Source: Nocardia fusca NBRC 14340 (GTDB lineage: Bacteria; Actinomycetota; Actinomycetes; Mycobacteriales; Mycobacteriaceae). Taken from it: a DNA stretch of 52,781 bases. Location of the stretch: NCBI RefSeq assembly GCF_001618425.1, contig NZ_BDCU01000020.1:1-52781 (forward strand). Direction: 5' to 3'. A program made the position numbers and the translations under genes. Under the pieces are notes generated by a model. The model was given only the letters and a program-made list of their open reading frames with translations. It did not search any database and was not told where the DNA came from. This document shows positions 1 through 10,063 of this stretch, piece by piece; position 1 is the stretch's first letter; each line of letters opens with the position of its first letter.

Positions 1-1
1 C

Positions 2-82
2 GCGCCAGCGCGCCAAAAATACAGCACCTTCACGAAAAAGTTCACGTCCTGGCTTCACCGGCTGGTTCACAACGGCCCCTGA
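2..82 (+). CDS. 3' end of an unidentified gene (partial)
   Basis: An open frame enters from the left edge and ends at TGA after 26 codons, with C-terminus WLHRLVHNGP. Most third positions are G or C, as in neighbouring genes, and the stop lies only 22 bp from the convergent ctpE stop. Too little is present to name a family. It could be chance, since no start or domain is visible. Confidence 0.35.
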   Translation, partial: APARQKYSTFTKKFTSWLHRLVHNGP

Positions 83-104
83 CCGCCAGCGAGCCCGCCC
101 CGGC

Positions 105-2531
105 TCAGGCTTCGCCGGGCGCCGCAGGAATCAGCTTGTGCGACTCTCCCCGCATACTCGCCCCGACCCACCAGGCGACCTCCACCAGCACGATCCCTAC
201 CGCACCGCAGGCGAACGCGGCGGTGGTCAGGCGCAGGTTGGACGGGTCCAGTGCGAAGAATTCACGGGTGAAGGGGACCGTGAAGAGCACCAGGTAGGCC
301 GCCACCGAGACCGCGATCAGCACGACCTTCCACCAGGTGTAGGGGCGGGCGACGATCGCGAGCACCCAGACCGCGATCATGATCAGGGTGATGAGCGCGG
401 TGGTGCCGGCCTGCATCTTCTGCTGTTCGCTGGCTTCGGGGCCGGCGTAGGCGATGAGGTAGGCGACGAAGGTCGCGGTACCGATGACCACACCCGAGGG
501 GATCGCCAGCCGCATCACCCGGCCGACGAATCCGGTGCGGGCCCGTTCGTTGTTCGGGGCCAGCGAGAGGATGAAGGCGGGGATACCGATGGTGAACCAG
601 GCCGCGATTGTCACGTGCCGGGGCAGGAACGGGTAGCCGATGGGTTCGTAGCCGAAGATCTGCGAGCCCACACCGGCGACGCCGATCAGGAAGGCCAGCA
701 GCACCGAGTAGACGGTTTTGGTCAGGAACAGGTTGGAGACCCGTTCGATATTGCCGATCACCCGGCGGCCCTCACCCACCACGTACGGCAGGGTGGCGAA
801 TTTGTTGTCCAGCAGCACGATCTGCGCGACCGCCCGGGTGGCGGGGCTGCCCGCGCCCATGGCCACACCGATATCGGCGTCCTTGAGTGCCAGCACGTCG
901 TTGACGCCGTCGCCGGTCATGGCCACGGTGTGCCCGCGGGATTGCAGCGCGCCGACCATGGCCCGCTTCTGGTCGGGGCGGACCCGCCCGAAGGTGGTCC
1001 GCTCCTCCAGCACGCCGGCGAGTCCGGCGCGGTCCTCGGGCAGGGTCCGCGCGTCGACGGCGTGGTCGCCGCCGGGCAGGTCCAGGGAGGAGGCGACCGC
1101 GCCCACCGAGACGGCGTTGTCCCCGGAGATCACCTTGATCGACACGTCCTGGCTCGCGAAGTAGTCCAGGGTGGCGCGGGCGTCGGGCCGTACTTTCTGT
1201 TCGAGGACCACCAGGGCGACCGGGGTGATGGCGCCGGGGGCGCCGGTCGCGTCCACCGCGCGGTCGCCGCGGGCGAGCAACAGGACGCGCAGGCCGGTGG
1301 CGCCGAGTTCCTCGGCGGCGCGGGCATCGGCCGATCCGGCGTCGAGCAGCACATCGGGTGCGCCCAGCAGCCAGTCCCCGTGCTCCCCGTAGGAGAAACC
1401 GCTCCACTTCTTGGCCGAGGAGAACGGCGCCACGGCCGTGTACTTCCACCCGGGTGCCCCGGGGAGTGCTTCGGCGATGGCCGCGACGCTGGTATTGGGC
1501 CGGGGATCGTCGGCGGCCATGGCGGCCAGCGCCTGCCGGGCCCGGTCCTCGGCGTCCGGACCGGTGTCGATCATCCGGAGCTCGGCCAGGCGCATACCGT
1601 TCTCGGTGAGGGTGCCGGTCTTGTCCGCGCACACCACATCCACCCGGGCCAGTCCCTCGATGGCGGGCAGTTCCTGGACCAGGCATTTGCGCTGTCCCAG
1701 CCGTACCACACCGACCGCGAACGCGATCGAGGTCATGAGCACCAGGCCCTCGGGCACCATCGGCACCAGCGCGGCCACCATCCCGGTGACGGCCGGCCGC
1801 CAGGACTCTCCGCTGGACACCAGCTGGTTGTAGATGCTCAGGGCACCGGCGGGGATGAGCAGATAGGTGATGACCTTGAGGATGGTGTCGATACCGTTGC
1901 GCAGTTCGGAGTTCACCAGGGTGAACTTGCTGGCCTCCTCGGCCAGTTCGGCGGCGTAGGCGTCCTTGCCGACCTTGGTCGCCCGGTAGGCGCCCGAACC
2001 GGACACCACGTAGCTGCCCGAGAGCACCTGCGCGCCGGGTTCCTTGGCGACATCGTCGGATTCGCCGGTGAGCAGCGATTCGTCGATCTCGAGCAGTTCG
2101 GCTTCGACCACCTCGCCGTCGACCACGATCTGGTCACCCGGCCCGAGTTCGATGAGATCGTCGAGAACGACCTCACCGGGCGCGACCTGTTCGGACCTAC
2201 CGTCCCGGCGCACAGTCGGTTTCGCCTGCCCGACGATGGCCAACCGGTCCAGGGTGCGTTTGGCCCGGATCTCCTGCACGATGCCGACCGCGCTGTTGGC
2301 CACGATCAGCAGCCCGAACATTCCGTCGATCACCGATCCGGTGGCCATCACCAGGACGAACAGCACACCCAGGATGGCATTGATCCGGGTGAACACATTC
2401 GCCCGGACGATATCGCGCACCGAGCGGCCGGCCCGGTCCGGTACATCGTTGGTGAGCCCGTCGCGCCGGCGCTGCGCCACCTCCGCGGCAGTGAGACCGG
2501 GCATTCCGACGGACTGCACAGTTGTCGACAT
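105..2531 (-). CDS. ctpE: P-type cation-transporting ATPase, CtpE family
   Basis: Predicted 808-residue membrane ATPase that moves a cation at the expense of ATP. The actuator motif LTGES, the phosphorylation motif DKTGTLTEN near residue 302 and the hinge TGDGVND near residue 537 are all present. The metal-path helix carries PEGL, as in P2-like pumps, rather than the CPC of heavy-metal pumps. From memory, the sequence follows mycobacterial CtpE (Rv0908) almost end to end, including [14 protein letters not shown] near the N-terminus; CtpE has been linked to calcium uptake. ATG at 2531 is chosen because family similarity begins there; the open frame continues upstream only as antisense of the Emb gene. 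It lies 32 bp downstream of the Emb stop, so co-transcription is likely. The ion specificity is inferred. Confidence 0.9.
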   Translation of the reverse strand: MSTTVQSVGMPGLTAAEVAQRRRDGLTNDVPDRAGRSVRDIVRANVFTRINAILGVLFVLVMATGSVIDGMFGLLIVANSAVGIVQEIRAKRTLDRLAIVGQAKPTVRRDGRSEQVAPGEVVLDDLIELGPGDQIVVDGEVVEAELLEIDESLLTGESDDVAKEPGAQVLSGSYVVSGSGAYRATKVGKDAYAAELAEEASKFTLVNSELRNGIDTILKVITYLLIPAGALSIYNQLVSSGESWRPAVTGMVAALVPMVPEGLVLMTSIAFAVGVVRLGQRKCLVQELPAIEGLARVDVVCADKTGTLTENGMRLAELRMIDTGPDAEDRARQALAAMAADDPRPNTSVAAIAEALPGAPGWKYTAVAPFSSAKKWSGFSYGEHGDWLLGAPDVLLDAGSADARAAEELGATGLRVLLLARGDRAVDATGAPGAITPVALVVLEQKVRPDARATLDYFASQDVSIKVISGDNAVSVGAVASSLDLPGGDHAVDARTLPEDRAGLAGVLEERTTFGRVRPDQKRAMVGALQSRGHTVAMTGDGVNDVLALKDADIGVAMGAGSPATRAVAQIVLLDNKFATLPYVVGEGRRVIGNIERVSNLFLTKTVYSVLLAFLIGVAGVGSQIFGYEPIGYPFLPRHVTIAAWFTIGIPAFILSLAPNNERARTGFVGRVMRLAIPSGVVIGTATFVAYLIAYAGPEASEQQKMQAGTTALITLIMIAVWVLAIVARPYTWWKVVLIAVSVAAYLVLFTVPFTREFFALDPSNLRLTTAAFACGAVGIVLVEVAWWVGASMRGESHKLIPAAPGEA

Positions 2532-2563
2532 GGCTGTCAGAGTAGCCAGCCGCGGCGCGCGGC

Positions 2564-5500
2564 TCACCAGGCGACGTTGATCGGGCCGGGCGTCCAGGTC
2601 CCGGAGTGATCCTCCTGCGTCGTACGCGGACGGGCCGGGACGGTGTCGGGGTCGATGGGCAGGAACTGTTGCAGCTGTCCCCAATCGCGGTCCCAGTCCT
2701 GATCGAGGTAGGTCGGCAGGGTGCGGGCGTGCAGCAGCAGACCGGTCCAGCCCAGCGGGCCACCACCGTCGTGGTTCTGCCACAGGTTGGTGTCGTTCGC
2801 GCCGATCCGGTCCGGCAGGATGCGGTATTTCGGCACCTCGGCGATCCCGATGCGGTGGTCGAAGGGCCGCTGGCACGGGAACTGCAGGCCCACCGCCCAA
2901 TCCAGCAGCACCGGATCGTCGGATCCGACGACCGTGTTCAGGTCCTGGGTCTGCGGCATCCGCGGCGGGGTGAAGGCCAGCCACTGGCGTGGATCGCGAT
3001 CGCGGTCGGCGGCCACGACGCGCACGGTGTCGGCATCGGCGTAGGGTGCCAGCGGGACCCGCAGGTTACGCCACGACGGCGCCGGGCCGATATCGATGGG
3101 ATTGACCCGGCGCAGCGGTACGGGGTCCGCGGCCGAACCGCCCGGCGCGGTGGTGGAGCCGAATTCCAGTTCCAGGGACTGTCCGTGGGTCACCACACCG
3201 TCGGTGTCCTGCGACCAGATACGGCCCGCGGCGCTGAGGGCGAGAATATCCGCGCGGTCGGCGACGGGTGGCAGCCGATACCAGCCGGAGGTCAGTTGGG
3301 CCGGGCCGTCGGCGTGATCGCTGCCCAGGACCGGAGTCCCCGGATCCAGGCCGAACGGCAATGCGGGACTGTCGGTTTCGGTCGCGACACCGGTGCCCGC
3401 GGTCGCGGCGCCCACCGAATCGGCGATGGCGGCGTCGGCGCCTTCCTCGGCATCGGCGCTCAGGTCCGCCGCGACTCCGGTGGGGCTGAAACCCGTTCCG
3501 GTACCGGCCAGGGCCGAGGCGGGATCACCGGAGAGCGGGGTGAGCATGCCGCGGTTGGGGTCGGTCTCCACCAGCACGTGCGGGGCCAGTCCGCAGGTGT
3601 TCCCGGCGAGAGCGGTCAGGTTCGAACTCGCCAGCGAGAAGGCCGGATACTGGGAGACTGCGCCCTTCGCGAACGACGCCACCTCGAACAGCACCATGAA
3701 CGCGGCGGCCACCGTCAGGGCCGGCACCTTGGCGAACCGCCAGCCCCAGCGCGAGATCCGGTGCTGTCCGTCGTCGGGTGCCCGCACATGCCACCACGCC
3801 GCCAGCGCCAACAGTGCCACCGCGCCCAGCAGGAAGACCTTGTTGAAGGCGACACCGGCCACCGAGGGCTGTTTGTCCCACCACGGGACGCTGTAGGAGG
3901 AGACGTACCACCAGCCGTTGGGGCCGGCGAACACGAGAGCCAGCAGGAACGACACCGCGGCGGCGAACAGTGCCCGATTGCGTGGCGCGCGCATGACCCG
4001 CGGCCCGATCGCGACGGCCGTCAACACCGCCACCGCGCCGGCCAGCCCGGCGAAGACACCGAGGTGGTGGGTCCATTTGGTCGGGGTGGTCATCATCAGC
4101 GCCATGGCGCCGACGGTGACTCCGAGGATGCGCCGCGACGGTCCCACCGCGGCGGTGGGGATCCGGCCGCCCTTACGCAGCAGGGTGAGCAGGCACACCG
4201 CCAGCCCGGCGATCATCACGAAGATCCCGAAGCGGCGGGCCACCGAACCGTCGACCGTACCCATGAACAGGTATTGGTAGCGCAGGTATTCGTCGAACCA
4301 GAGCACGTGCGGGCCGGCCAGTTCGTGCACCCGGCGCATTTCCATCATGGCGCGCAGCGGCTGGTCGGCGAAGGCCACCACCAGCACGAGGACACCCGCG
4401 GCGACCAACGGCAGCACTTGCGCGAGCCGGCCGATCCGCGGCGCGCGGGCGGCGAGAATCTTGATCAGCGGCCGCAATCCGGCCAGCAGGGCGGCCAGGC
4501 AGATGATGCCGTGTGGGCCGGCGGTGCAGCTGAAGGCGGCGATCAGGATGGCCACCGCGAACGGCAGCAGGCGGCGGGTGGCGATACCGCGCTCGACCGA
4601 GCACCAGGTGAGCAGCACCCCGAGCGCCACGATGGGCTCGGGCCGCAGCCCGTTGTTGTAGGGCAGCCAGACGGCCAGGAACACCAGCGCGCCGGTCCAC
4701 GGGACGAACCGGCTGCGATGCAGCGCGGCCCCGAACCGGGGCACCACCTCACGACTGATCACCAGCCAGGCCAGGATGCCGGCCAGCAGACCGGGCAGCC
4801 GCACCCAGGGGCTGGCGGTGGTGAGATCGGCCATCAGGCCGATGAGGTCGTAATACGGGGTGCCGACCGGATTCTCCGGGACCCCGAAGTAGCGGAAGTA
4901 GTTCGCCATATAACCGGCGGCCTGCGAGGTGCGGCCCATGCCGAACTGGTAGCCGTCGTCGGAGGTGGTGGCGCCGATGAAATGCCAGAGCACCAGCGTG
5001 CCCAGCACCACCACATCGACCGGACGGAAGGTCCACCACCGGGCCGGCAGGAACCGGCGGGCGCGCCGCCCGTCGAGGCTGTCCAGCCGATGCAGCGCGA
5101 ACAGCGAGATCAGCGTCGCGGCGACGGCCACCCAGATCGCGATCTGTTTCAGCGGAGTCGGGCTGGAGGTGAACCGGCTATCGACCTCGGCGGTGACCCG
5201 GGTACCCGCGGGATCGGCCAGATCGCTGAACACACCGACCAGCTGGGGGCGGAAATCACCGCTCAGCACCACCGGCTCCGCGCCGGTGAGCGAGGCGACG
5301 GATTCGGTCATCCCGGCGCGCACGTCGAGTTCGCAGTTCGGGGGCAGTTCCGCGACCGGGACGCTGAACAGCGATTGGTTGCGCAGGACGACGTCGAGTT
5401 GCGCCCCGGCCTCCGGTGTCGCGGGCCGGACCCGGGCCAGGAAACCGTAGCGTTCCAGATCGGGTGCGCCGTAGGGCGCGGTGGCGGTCAGTACCCCGCC

Positions 5501-5788
5501 GCCGGGCCCGAGTTGCCGGATCGCCGCGCACGGCACAGTGGCCGTGTAGTCCAACGGCGCGTACGCGACCAGCGGGGCCTCGATCGAGGCGGCGGAATCG
5601 TCCTGCGGCCAGGACAGTGCGGCGGTGTCGACCCGGACCGGCAGCAGGGGCACCGCTATCGCCAGCAGTGCTCCGATGAGCGCCGACACCAGCGCGACCG
5701 GCCGCGCCCAGCCACCCCGCGGTCGGGATCGGGGACCGTCGGAGAGATCTGTCGGCTCGGGCGCCGCCACCACCATCGTGTCAGCCAC
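2564..5788 (-). CDS. Arabinosyltransferase of the Emb (EmbA/B/C) family
   Basis: Large integral-membrane GT-C glycosyltransferase of about 1074 residues, matching the usual Emb length of about 1,070-1,100. It would add arabinofuranose from decaprenyl-phosphoarabinose to arabinogalactan or lipoarabinomannan on the outer face of the membrane. There is one N-terminal membrane segment, an extracytoplasmic domain, then the acidic GT-C motif TSDDGY near residue 276, a run of hydrophobic helices, and a C-terminal carbohydrate-binding region. Which paralogue it represents cannot be told from the window. Candidate starts are TTG 5797, GTG 5788 and ATG 5776. GTG 5788 is chosen because TAGGAT ends 8 nt upstream, as in a leaderless transcript; no good Shine-Dalgarno sequence exists for any of them. 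Confidence 0.9.
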   Translation of the reverse strand: MADTMVVAAPEPTDLSDGPRSRPRGGWARPVALVSALIGALLAIAVPLLPVRVDTAALSWPQDDSAASIEAPLVAYAPLDYTATVPCAAIRQLGPGGGVLTATAPYGAPDLERYGFLARVRPATPEAGAQLDVVLRNQSLFSVPVAELPPNCELDVRAGMTESVASLTGAEPVVLSGDFRPQLVGVFSDLADPAGTRVTAEVDSRFTSSPTPLKQIAIWVAVAATLISLFALHRLDSLDGRRARRFLPARWWTFRPVDVVVLGTLVLWHFIGATTSDDGYQFGMGRTSQAAGYMANYFRYFGVPENPVGTPYYDLIGLMADLTTASPWVRLPGLLAGILAWLVISREVVPRFGAALHRSRFVPWTGALVFLAVWLPYNNGLRPEPIVALGVLLTWCSVERGIATRRLLPFAVAILIAAFSCTAGPHGIICLAALLAGLRPLIKILAARAPRIGRLAQVLPLVAAGVLVLVVAFADQPLRAMMEMRRVHELAGPHVLWFDEYLRYQYLFMGTVDGSVARRFGIFVMIAGLAVCLLTLLRKGGRIPTAAVGPSRRILGVTVGAMALMMTTPTKWTHHLGVFAGLAGAVAVLTAVAIGPRVMRAPRNRALFAAAVSFLLALVFAGPNGWWYVSSYSVPWWDKQPSVAGVAFNKVFLLGAVALLALAAWWHVRAPDDGQHRISRWGWRFAKVPALTVAAAFMVLFEVASFAKGAVSQYPAFSLASSNLTALAGNTCGLAPHVLVETDPNRGMLTPLSGDPASALAGTGTGFSPTGVAADLSADAEEGADAAIADSVGAATAGTGVATETDSPALPFGLDPGTPVLGSDHADGPAQLTSGWYRLPPVADRADILALSAAGRIWSQDTDGVVTHGQSLELEFGSTTAPGGSAADPVPLRRVNPIDIGPAPSWRNLRVPLAPYADADTVRVVAADRDRDPRQWLAFTPPRMPQTQDLNTVVGSDDPVLLDWAVGLQFPCQRPFDHRIGIAEVPKYRILPDRIGANDTNLWQNHDGGGPLGWTGLLLHARTLPTYLDQDWDRDWGQLQQFLPIDPDTVPARPRTTQEDHSGTWTPGPINVAW

Positions 5789-5863
5789 GGGGCGCAATCC
5801 TAGCGGGGGCGGCGCACACCGCTGCGGCTGCGCTCACCGACCCCATCGAAGTCATAGAACGAG

Positions 5864-5896
5864 ACCAGCCGGTCCGCTTATAGCGGACCGGCTGGT
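5864..5896 (-). terminator. Perfect hairpin between the lipoprotein gene and emb
   Basis: A 15-bp perfect inverted repeat (5864-5878 and 5882-5896) flanks a 3-nt loop, 15 nt after the stop of the upstream lipoprotein gene. No long T-run follows on the minus strand, as is common for actinobacterial intrinsic terminators. It should insulate emb from the lipoprotein gene. Confidence 0.75.
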
Positions 5897-5911
5897 TTGC
5901 ACGCTGTGGGA

Positions 5912-6418
5912 TCAGGCCGCGCAGGCCGGGGACTGCACCTGGGCCTGGGCGAGCATATTGCAGGTCCAGGTCTTCTCGACCTTCCACACACCGTCCTCGG
6001 CGACGAACGGGACATCGACCACGTTCTGGGTGTCGCCCAGTTTGAAGTTGGCCTTGGCGTTGATGGTGTCGGCGAAATCGTTGACCTCGGTGACCTCGAT
6101 GGTGGCGCCCGAATCCGTGTAGAACTGGGCCAATTTGCCCGGCAGTTCCGGATCCGCTTCGGCGCCCTGCACCATGTCCAGCTTCTCCTCGTTGGGTACG
6201 GCCGGGTCGAGGGCGCGCTGGAGTTGAGCGTTCAGATCGGCCACGGTGGGCACCGGCGGCAGATCGGACGCCTCTTCCGAGGCGGCCGCCGCCGCGGACG
6301 TGGTGCCGGCGGCCTTGCTGTCCGAGTCGGAATCATCGCTACCACACGCCGTCAGGGTCAGCGCGGCCACGGCGGCCACGCCGGCGATCGCGATACGTCC
6401 GGTCTTGCGAAGCTTCAA
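5912..6418 (-). CDS. Small secreted lipoprotein, MTB12/CFP-2-like domain
   Basis: Predicted 168-residue lipoprotein. A basic-hydrophobic signal ends in the lipobox LTAC with acceptor Cys25. A Ser/Asp/Ala-rich linker follows, then a globular domain starting PPVPTVADLNAQLQRALDP that resembles the low-molecular-weight antigen MTB12 (Rv2376c, PTAAQL...LADP). A second Cys pair (WTCN and SPAC) near the C-terminus could form a disulfide. TTG at 6418 is chosen because AAAGGA lies 8 nt upstream and the signal peptide begins there; an in-frame ATG at 6457 would add 13 polar residues. The gene stands alone, with a strong hairpin after it. Molecular function is unknown; the domain assignment is by pattern, not search. 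Confidence 0.8.
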   Translation of the reverse strand: MKLRKTGRIAIAGVAAVAALTLTACGSDDSDSDSKAAGTTSAAAAASEEASDLPPVPTVADLNAQLQRALDPAVPNEEKLDMVQGAEADPELPGKLAQFYTDSGATIEVTEVNDFADTINAKANFKLGDTQNVVDVPFVAEDGVWKVEKTWTCNMLAQAQVQSPACAA

Positions 6419-6514
6419 CTGCTCGTCCTTTGCGTTCGAGGGTTCGGTGTCGTGCACTACGACAGAGCCACCGGAACCGGCGACGCTGCCCGGACCAACC
6501 TACCCGGCGGGTCC

Positions 6515-8047
6515 TCAGGACAAGCTGGCGAGCGGATCCGCTGAGCACAACTCCGTATTGTCGGCAGCGAAAGTACGCGCGATCCCCGGTCCTGTCGAGC
6601 GGGTCTCGAACCGGACGGTCACTCGTCCGTGGCCCGCCCCCTGCACCCAACCGAATCCGAATACGGGATGCCGCACATCCGAACCCGGTCGCCAAAGCGC
6701 ACTGCCACCAGCGGAAACGCAGGAATCCCGCGAGCCGGGAGGGTTTTCGGTGGCAGCGCCGGGCGCCGGGACCGAACCGACCGTCGTGTCCACGGAACTC
6801 GCCGGTCCCGCCGGATGTCTTACCGAATCCACAGAGCTCTCTTCGGCCGTCGTCAGAGAATCCGGGGCGCCGCCCGGTTCCTCCGCGACCCCGGACGCCT
6901 CGGCGGGCTCGCCGCCGAGCCGGTCCAGTTCCGGGAACAGTGATTCCTGCCGGATGGTGGACAGCCCGGCGTAGCCGACGCCGACCAACCGGATCGGGCC
7001 CAGCTCCCGCGGGTCGATCGCGGCCCGCTGCGCGGCGGCGGTCAGGGTGGGCAGATCCTCGGTGGCGTAGGGCAGGGTGGTGGAACGCGTGGTGATGCTC
7101 ATATCGGCGCGCCGGAGCTTCAGCACCACGGTCCGGGCGGCGCGGCCGTCGCGGCCGAGCCGGCGGTGCGCGGCGGCGGCCATCTCGGTGATCGCCGGGC
7201 GCAACCGCTCCAGGGTGACGATGTCGTGTTCGTAGGTGGTCTCGGCGCTGATCTGTTTGGCCTCGGCACGTTCGGTGACCGGACGATCGTCGATACCGCG
7301 GGCGAGACGGTGCAGCGCCGCGCCGATACTGCCGCCCAGGATCGATACCGCCTCGGCCTCCGGCAGCGCGGCGAAGGCGCCCACGGTTTCGATCCCTAGG
7401 GTGCGCAGCCGGCCCTCGGCCACCGGGCCGATACCCCAGAGCTTGCGCACCGGCAGCGCGGACAGCAGCGCCTGCTGCTCACCCGGCGCGATCACCCGGA
7501 TCCCATCGGGTTTGGCCATGCCGGAGGCGATTTTGGCCAGCTGCTTCCCGCTGCCGGCGCCCACCGAGGCGACCAGGCCCGTACGCTCCCGCACCGCGGC
7601 CCGCAGTCCGGCGCAGAACTCCGCCACCTCCGCCGCACTCGCCCCGGCCAGTTCGGCCGGCTCGGCGAACGCCTCGTCGAACGACAGGGTCTCCAGGACC
7701 GGGACCCGGGCACGCAAGGTGTCGAAGACCCGGCCGCTCAGCACGCTGTACAGCGCACCCCGCGGCGGGACCACCACCGCCGACACCCCGACCAGCCGCC
7801 GCGCCTGCTGCATCGGCATGGCCGAACGCGCCCCGAACACCCGCGCCTCGTAACTCGCCCCGGCCACCACCCCGCGCGCGCCGGTCCCGCCGACCAGCAC
7901 CGGGCGGCCGCGCAGGGTGGGCCGGGTGAGCTGTTCGCAGGAGGCGAAGAAGGCATCCATATCGATATGGAGCACCCAGCGCCGGGAAGTCTCGCCGAAC
8001 AGCGGCAGGGCCGGTCCGGCGCCGGCACCGGGATGCTGGTCGCTCAC
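6515..8047 (-). CDS. dinX: Y-family DNA polymerase (DinB type, DinX orthologue)
   Basis: Error-prone translesion polymerase of about 510 residues. The catalytic start of the palm is [14 protein letters not shown], the second acidic cluster is SFDEAF, and helix-hairpin-helix [17 protein letters not shown] precedes the little finger. It is longer than the about 350 residues of E. coli Pol IV. The extra C-terminus has a Ser/Glu/Pro-rich linker and a short module with [15 protein letters not shown] that I recall from mycobacterial DinX (Rv1537), the neighbour of ileS in M. tuberculosis; ileS is also close here. No beta-clamp motif was confirmed. Start is GTG 8047 (or GTG 8050); neither has a strong ribosome site. 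The open frame further upstream has no family similarity. Confidence 0.88.
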   Translation of the reverse strand: MSDQHPGAGAGPALPLFGETSRRWVLHIDMDAFFASCEQLTRPTLRGRPVLVGGTGARGVVAGASYEARVFGARSAMPMQQARRLVGVSAVVVPPRGALYSVLSGRVFDTLRARVPVLETLSFDEAFAEPAELAGASAAEVAEFCAGLRAAVRERTGLVASVGAGSGKQLAKIASGMAKPDGIRVIAPGEQQALLSALPVRKLWGIGPVAEGRLRTLGIETVGAFAALPEAEAVSILGGSIGAALHRLARGIDDRPVTERAEAKQISAETTYEHDIVTLERLRPAITEMAAAAHRRLGRDGRAARTVVLKLRRADMSITTRSTTLPYATEDLPTLTAAAQRAAIDPRELGPIRLVGVGYAGLSTIRQESLFPELDRLGGEPAEASGVAEEPGGAPDSLTTAEESSVDSVRHPAGPASSVDTTVGSVPAPGAATENPPGSRDSCVSAGGSALWRPGSDVRHPVFGFGWVQGAGHGRVTVRFETRSTGPGIARTFAADNTELCSADPLASLS

Positions 8048-8357
8048 CACGGAGCGGCTCGTGGTGCACCGGCCGGCCACCACCGCGGCACCCGGCGGCG
8101 GCCGCTCCCGCCGCGGCCGCTGTCCCTGACCGTGGAGTCCATGAGCGCAGAATGTACGCGGCCGTACCGACAGCAGACGGGATACGGACCGGTCCCCGCC
8201 CGGTTGCCGGGAGTTCTCTCCGCCCACCGACCTGTCACGGGACCTTGCCGCCGGGCCGCCCGCGCGCCACGATCGACCCGGCCACCCGGCGTTTCCGGGA
8301 GAGTGGGACCGGGCTGGGATACCGCGCCCCGGCCGACGGATATGTGATGATCGGACG
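8048..8357. promoter_or_regulatory. Divergent intergenic region dinX / galU
   Basis: 310 bp without a supported gene. It must hold both divergent promoters, but I could not place convincing -35/-10 pairs. No SOS-box match (TCGAAC-N4-GTTCGA) is visible on the dinX side. The galU side has only a weak GGA four bases before the ATG. Confidence 0.4.
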
Positions 8358-9233
8358 ATGAAGATCCGTAAGGCCGTCATTCCCGCTGCCGGTATCGGTT
8401 CCCGCCTGCTGCCGCTGACCAAGGCGATCCCCAAGGAGATGCTGCCGGTCGGCGACAAGCCGGTGATCGAGCACACGGTGCGTGAGCTGGTGGCCTCCGG
8501 GATCACCGATATCACCATTGTGGTCAGTGGTGGAAAATCGCTGATCCAGGACCATTTCCGACCCAATCCCGCACTGGTTGCCCAGCTGCGTGCCGACGGC
8601 AAGACCGCCTACGCGGACGCGGTGGAAGAGGTCGGCGAACTGTCCCGGCTGGGTCACATCACCTATCTGGACCAGCACGGCCCCTACGGGAACGGGACCC
8701 CGGTACTCAATGCGGCCCGCACCGCCGCCGACGAACCGATGCTGGTGCTGTGGCCCGACGACGTCTTCGTCGCCGAGGAACCACGGGCACAGCAGCTGAT
8801 CCGCGCCTACGAATCGACGGGCTGCCCGGTATTGGCACTGATGCCGATGAATCCGAACGAATCGCAGCGCTACGGCGTCCCGGTGGTCCGGGAGGACCTG
8901 GACGACGGCCTGCTGCGCATATCGGGCCTGGTGGAGAAACCCAAACCCGAGGACGCCCCCTCGGCCTTCGCCGCGATCGGCGGCTACGTGGTGACGCCGG
9001 GAATCATCGACGAACTGCGGGCGCAGACGGAGAACTGGTACACCCACCGCACCGGCGAGGTCTACCTGACCGATTCCATCAACGCCTATGCCGCCAACCA
9101 TGCGGTCTACGGGCAGGTCATCCAGGGCCGCTGGTACGACACAGGAAACCCCGGCGACTATCTCATCGCGCAGTTCGCCTCGGCGCTGGCCCACCCCGAC
9201 TATGGGCCGCTGCTGCGCCGGCAGGTCGACTGA
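8358..9233 (+). CDS. galU: UTP-glucose-1-phosphate uridylyltransferase
   Basis: 291-residue nucleotidyltransferase that makes UDP-glucose from UTP and glucose-1-phosphate, feeding cell-wall galactan, glycolipids and trehalose. The nucleotide-binding N-terminus [21 protein letters not shown] and the following EMLPVGDKP are typical. Other family signatures are LWPDDVF (UTP/metal aspartates), [14 protein letters not shown] and [12 protein letters not shown]. Length fits the bacterial family (about 290-310). It is the only plus-strand gene in the left third of the window and is transcribed divergently from dinX. The ATG is the first residue of the conserved [10 protein letters not shown] block, so the start is secure. 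Confidence 0.95.
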   Translation: MKIRKAVIPAAGIGSRLLPLTKAIPKEMLPVGDKPVIEHTVRELVASGITDITIVVSGGKSLIQDHFRPNPALVAQLRADGKTAYADAVEEVGELSRLGHITYLDQHGPYGNGTPVLNAARTAADEPMLVLWPDDVFVAEEPRAQQLIRAYESTGCPVLALMPMNPNESQRYGVPVVREDLDDGLLRISGLVEKPKPEDAPSAFAAIGGYVVTPGIIDELRAQTENWYTHRTGEVYLTDSINAYAANHAVYGQVIQGRWYDTGNPGDYLIAQFASALAHPDYGPLLRRQVD

Positions 9234-9241
9234 CCACGGTT

Positions 9242-9261
9242 CGGCGGCGACGTTGCCGCCG
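9242..9261. terminator. Bidirectional hairpin between galU and the NlpC/P60 gene
   Basis: Inverted repeat CGGCGGC (9242-9248) and GCCGCCG (9255-9261) with a 6-nt loop fills the 33-bp gap between two convergent stops, so it can serve both transcripts. No T-run is seen. Confidence 0.6.
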
Positions 9262-9266
9262 CAGTC

Positions 9267-9782
9267 TCAGAAACGGCGGATGCTGTAGATGTAGAACTGG
9301 TCGAGCGGGCTGAGCCCGACCGGTACACCGGCGCCGTAGGCATTGAGCACCTGGCCGAACCCGGCGTAGATCCCGACATGGGAGGCGTCGGAGTTGATGA
9401 TGATCACATCACCCGGCGAGAGCGCGTACCGCGGCACCGAGGCACCCACTTCGGCCTGCTCCCAGGTGGTCCGCGGCAGCATGACACCCACCTGACGGAA
9501 AGCCCACTGGACGAGACCGGAACAGTCCCAGGTATCCGGGCCGGTCGCGCCCCATTCGTACATCTTCCCGGTCTGCGAGGTCGCGGCGGCCAGTGCGCCG
9601 AGCCCGTTGCTGCTGGAGACCGGTAACGCGGCCGATCCACTGGCGCTGAGCGATCCGGACCCGGAGGCCGATCCACTGGCCCCGCTTCCGGTCTGCGCCC
9701 ACCCGGGGGCGGCGGCGACGGCGCCTACGGCCGTCGCGAAAAGCATGCCGGCGATCCCCCGGCGCAGTGCACTTCCGATCAC
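9267..9782 (-). CDS. Secreted NlpC/P60 peptidoglycan endopeptidase (RipD/RipB-like)
   Basis: 171-residue exported protein: signal peptide with hydrophobic core and likely cleavage after GWAQ (residue 30), a low-complexity Gly/Ser linker (31-58), and a minimal NlpC/P60 domain. The catalytic Cys is Cys87 in WDCSGLVQWAF and the catalytic His is His135 in DASHVGIYAGF, so unlike M. tuberculosis RipD the Cys-His pair is intact. It would cleave stem peptides in the wall. There is no coiled-coil N-domain as in RipA. Start is GTG 9782 with GAAGGGTGGG a few bases upstream; the open frame extends to 9878 but that part has no signal-peptide character. The 281-bp upstream region carries a Crp-type palindrome and an ECF-type promoter match. 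Confidence 0.88.
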   Translation of the reverse strand: MIGSALRRGIAGMLFATAVGAVAAAPGWAQTGSGASGSASGSGSLSASGSAALPVSSSNGLGALAAATSQTGKMYEWGATGPDTWDCSGLVQWAFRQVGVMLPRTTWEQAEVGASVPRYALSPGDVIIINSDASHVGIYAGFGQVLNAYGAGVPVGLSPLDQFYIYSIRRF

Positions 9783-9926
9783 TTGCCCACCCTTCTGCCC
9801 GTCGGTGCCCGGGACACCGCGCGGCGCCCCGGTTTTCTCGCGGCATCCGCCACAGAGGGTGGGGACACCGCCAACCACAGGGGTCGCGCCGGGTGAATCG
9901 GCTCCGGCGCAACTTCACTCAGGTAG

Positions 9927-9951
9927 AACCGAACGAAATGATCACCGTTCC
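9927..9951 (-). promoter_or_regulatory. Candidate ECF-sigma promoter for the NlpC/P60 gene
   Basis: On the minus strand GGAAC (9951-9947) and GTT (9929-9927) are separated by 17 bp, which fits the GGAAC-N16-18-GTT pattern of SigE/SigH-type envelope-stress sigma factors. It lies about 145 nt before the GTG start. The pattern is short, so chance occurrence is possible. Confidence 0.35.
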
Positions 9952-10040
9952 CGGTGGTCCGGAGGACCGGACTCAGCGGTATCGAGGATGATTTTGCCCG
10001 GCCCACAGAAGGGCGACAAGCTTCTAGCAAACATCTAGCG

Positions 10041-10056
10041 TGTGATGAACATCACA
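10041..10056. promoter_or_regulatory. Crp/Cmr-type binding palindrome
   Basis: TGTGATGTTCATCACA on the minus strand is a perfect TGTGA-N6-TCACA, the site recognised by E. coli CRP and by mycobacterial Crp (Rv3676). It lies between the stop of the membrane-protein gene (10064) and the NlpC/P60 gene, 259 nt before the latter's start. It could instead act in the 3' end of the upstream gene. Confidence 0.6.
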
Positions 10057-10063
10057 AAAATGT

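Noticed and set aside
138..2609. Very long plus-strand open frame opposite ctpE, and similar long frames opposite emb, ileS, murF and others
   Set aside because: They are antisense of recognised genes in G/C-rich sequence, with His/Arg/Gly-biased translations and no domains; the opposite strand carries full family motifs.
9841..9940. Plus-strand GGGTGAATCGGC...GTAGAACCGAACG resembling part of a ydaO (c-di-AMP) riboswitch
   Set aside because: It is on the strand opposite to the hydrolase gene and leads into no plus-strand gene; other conserved ydaO parts are not found in order.
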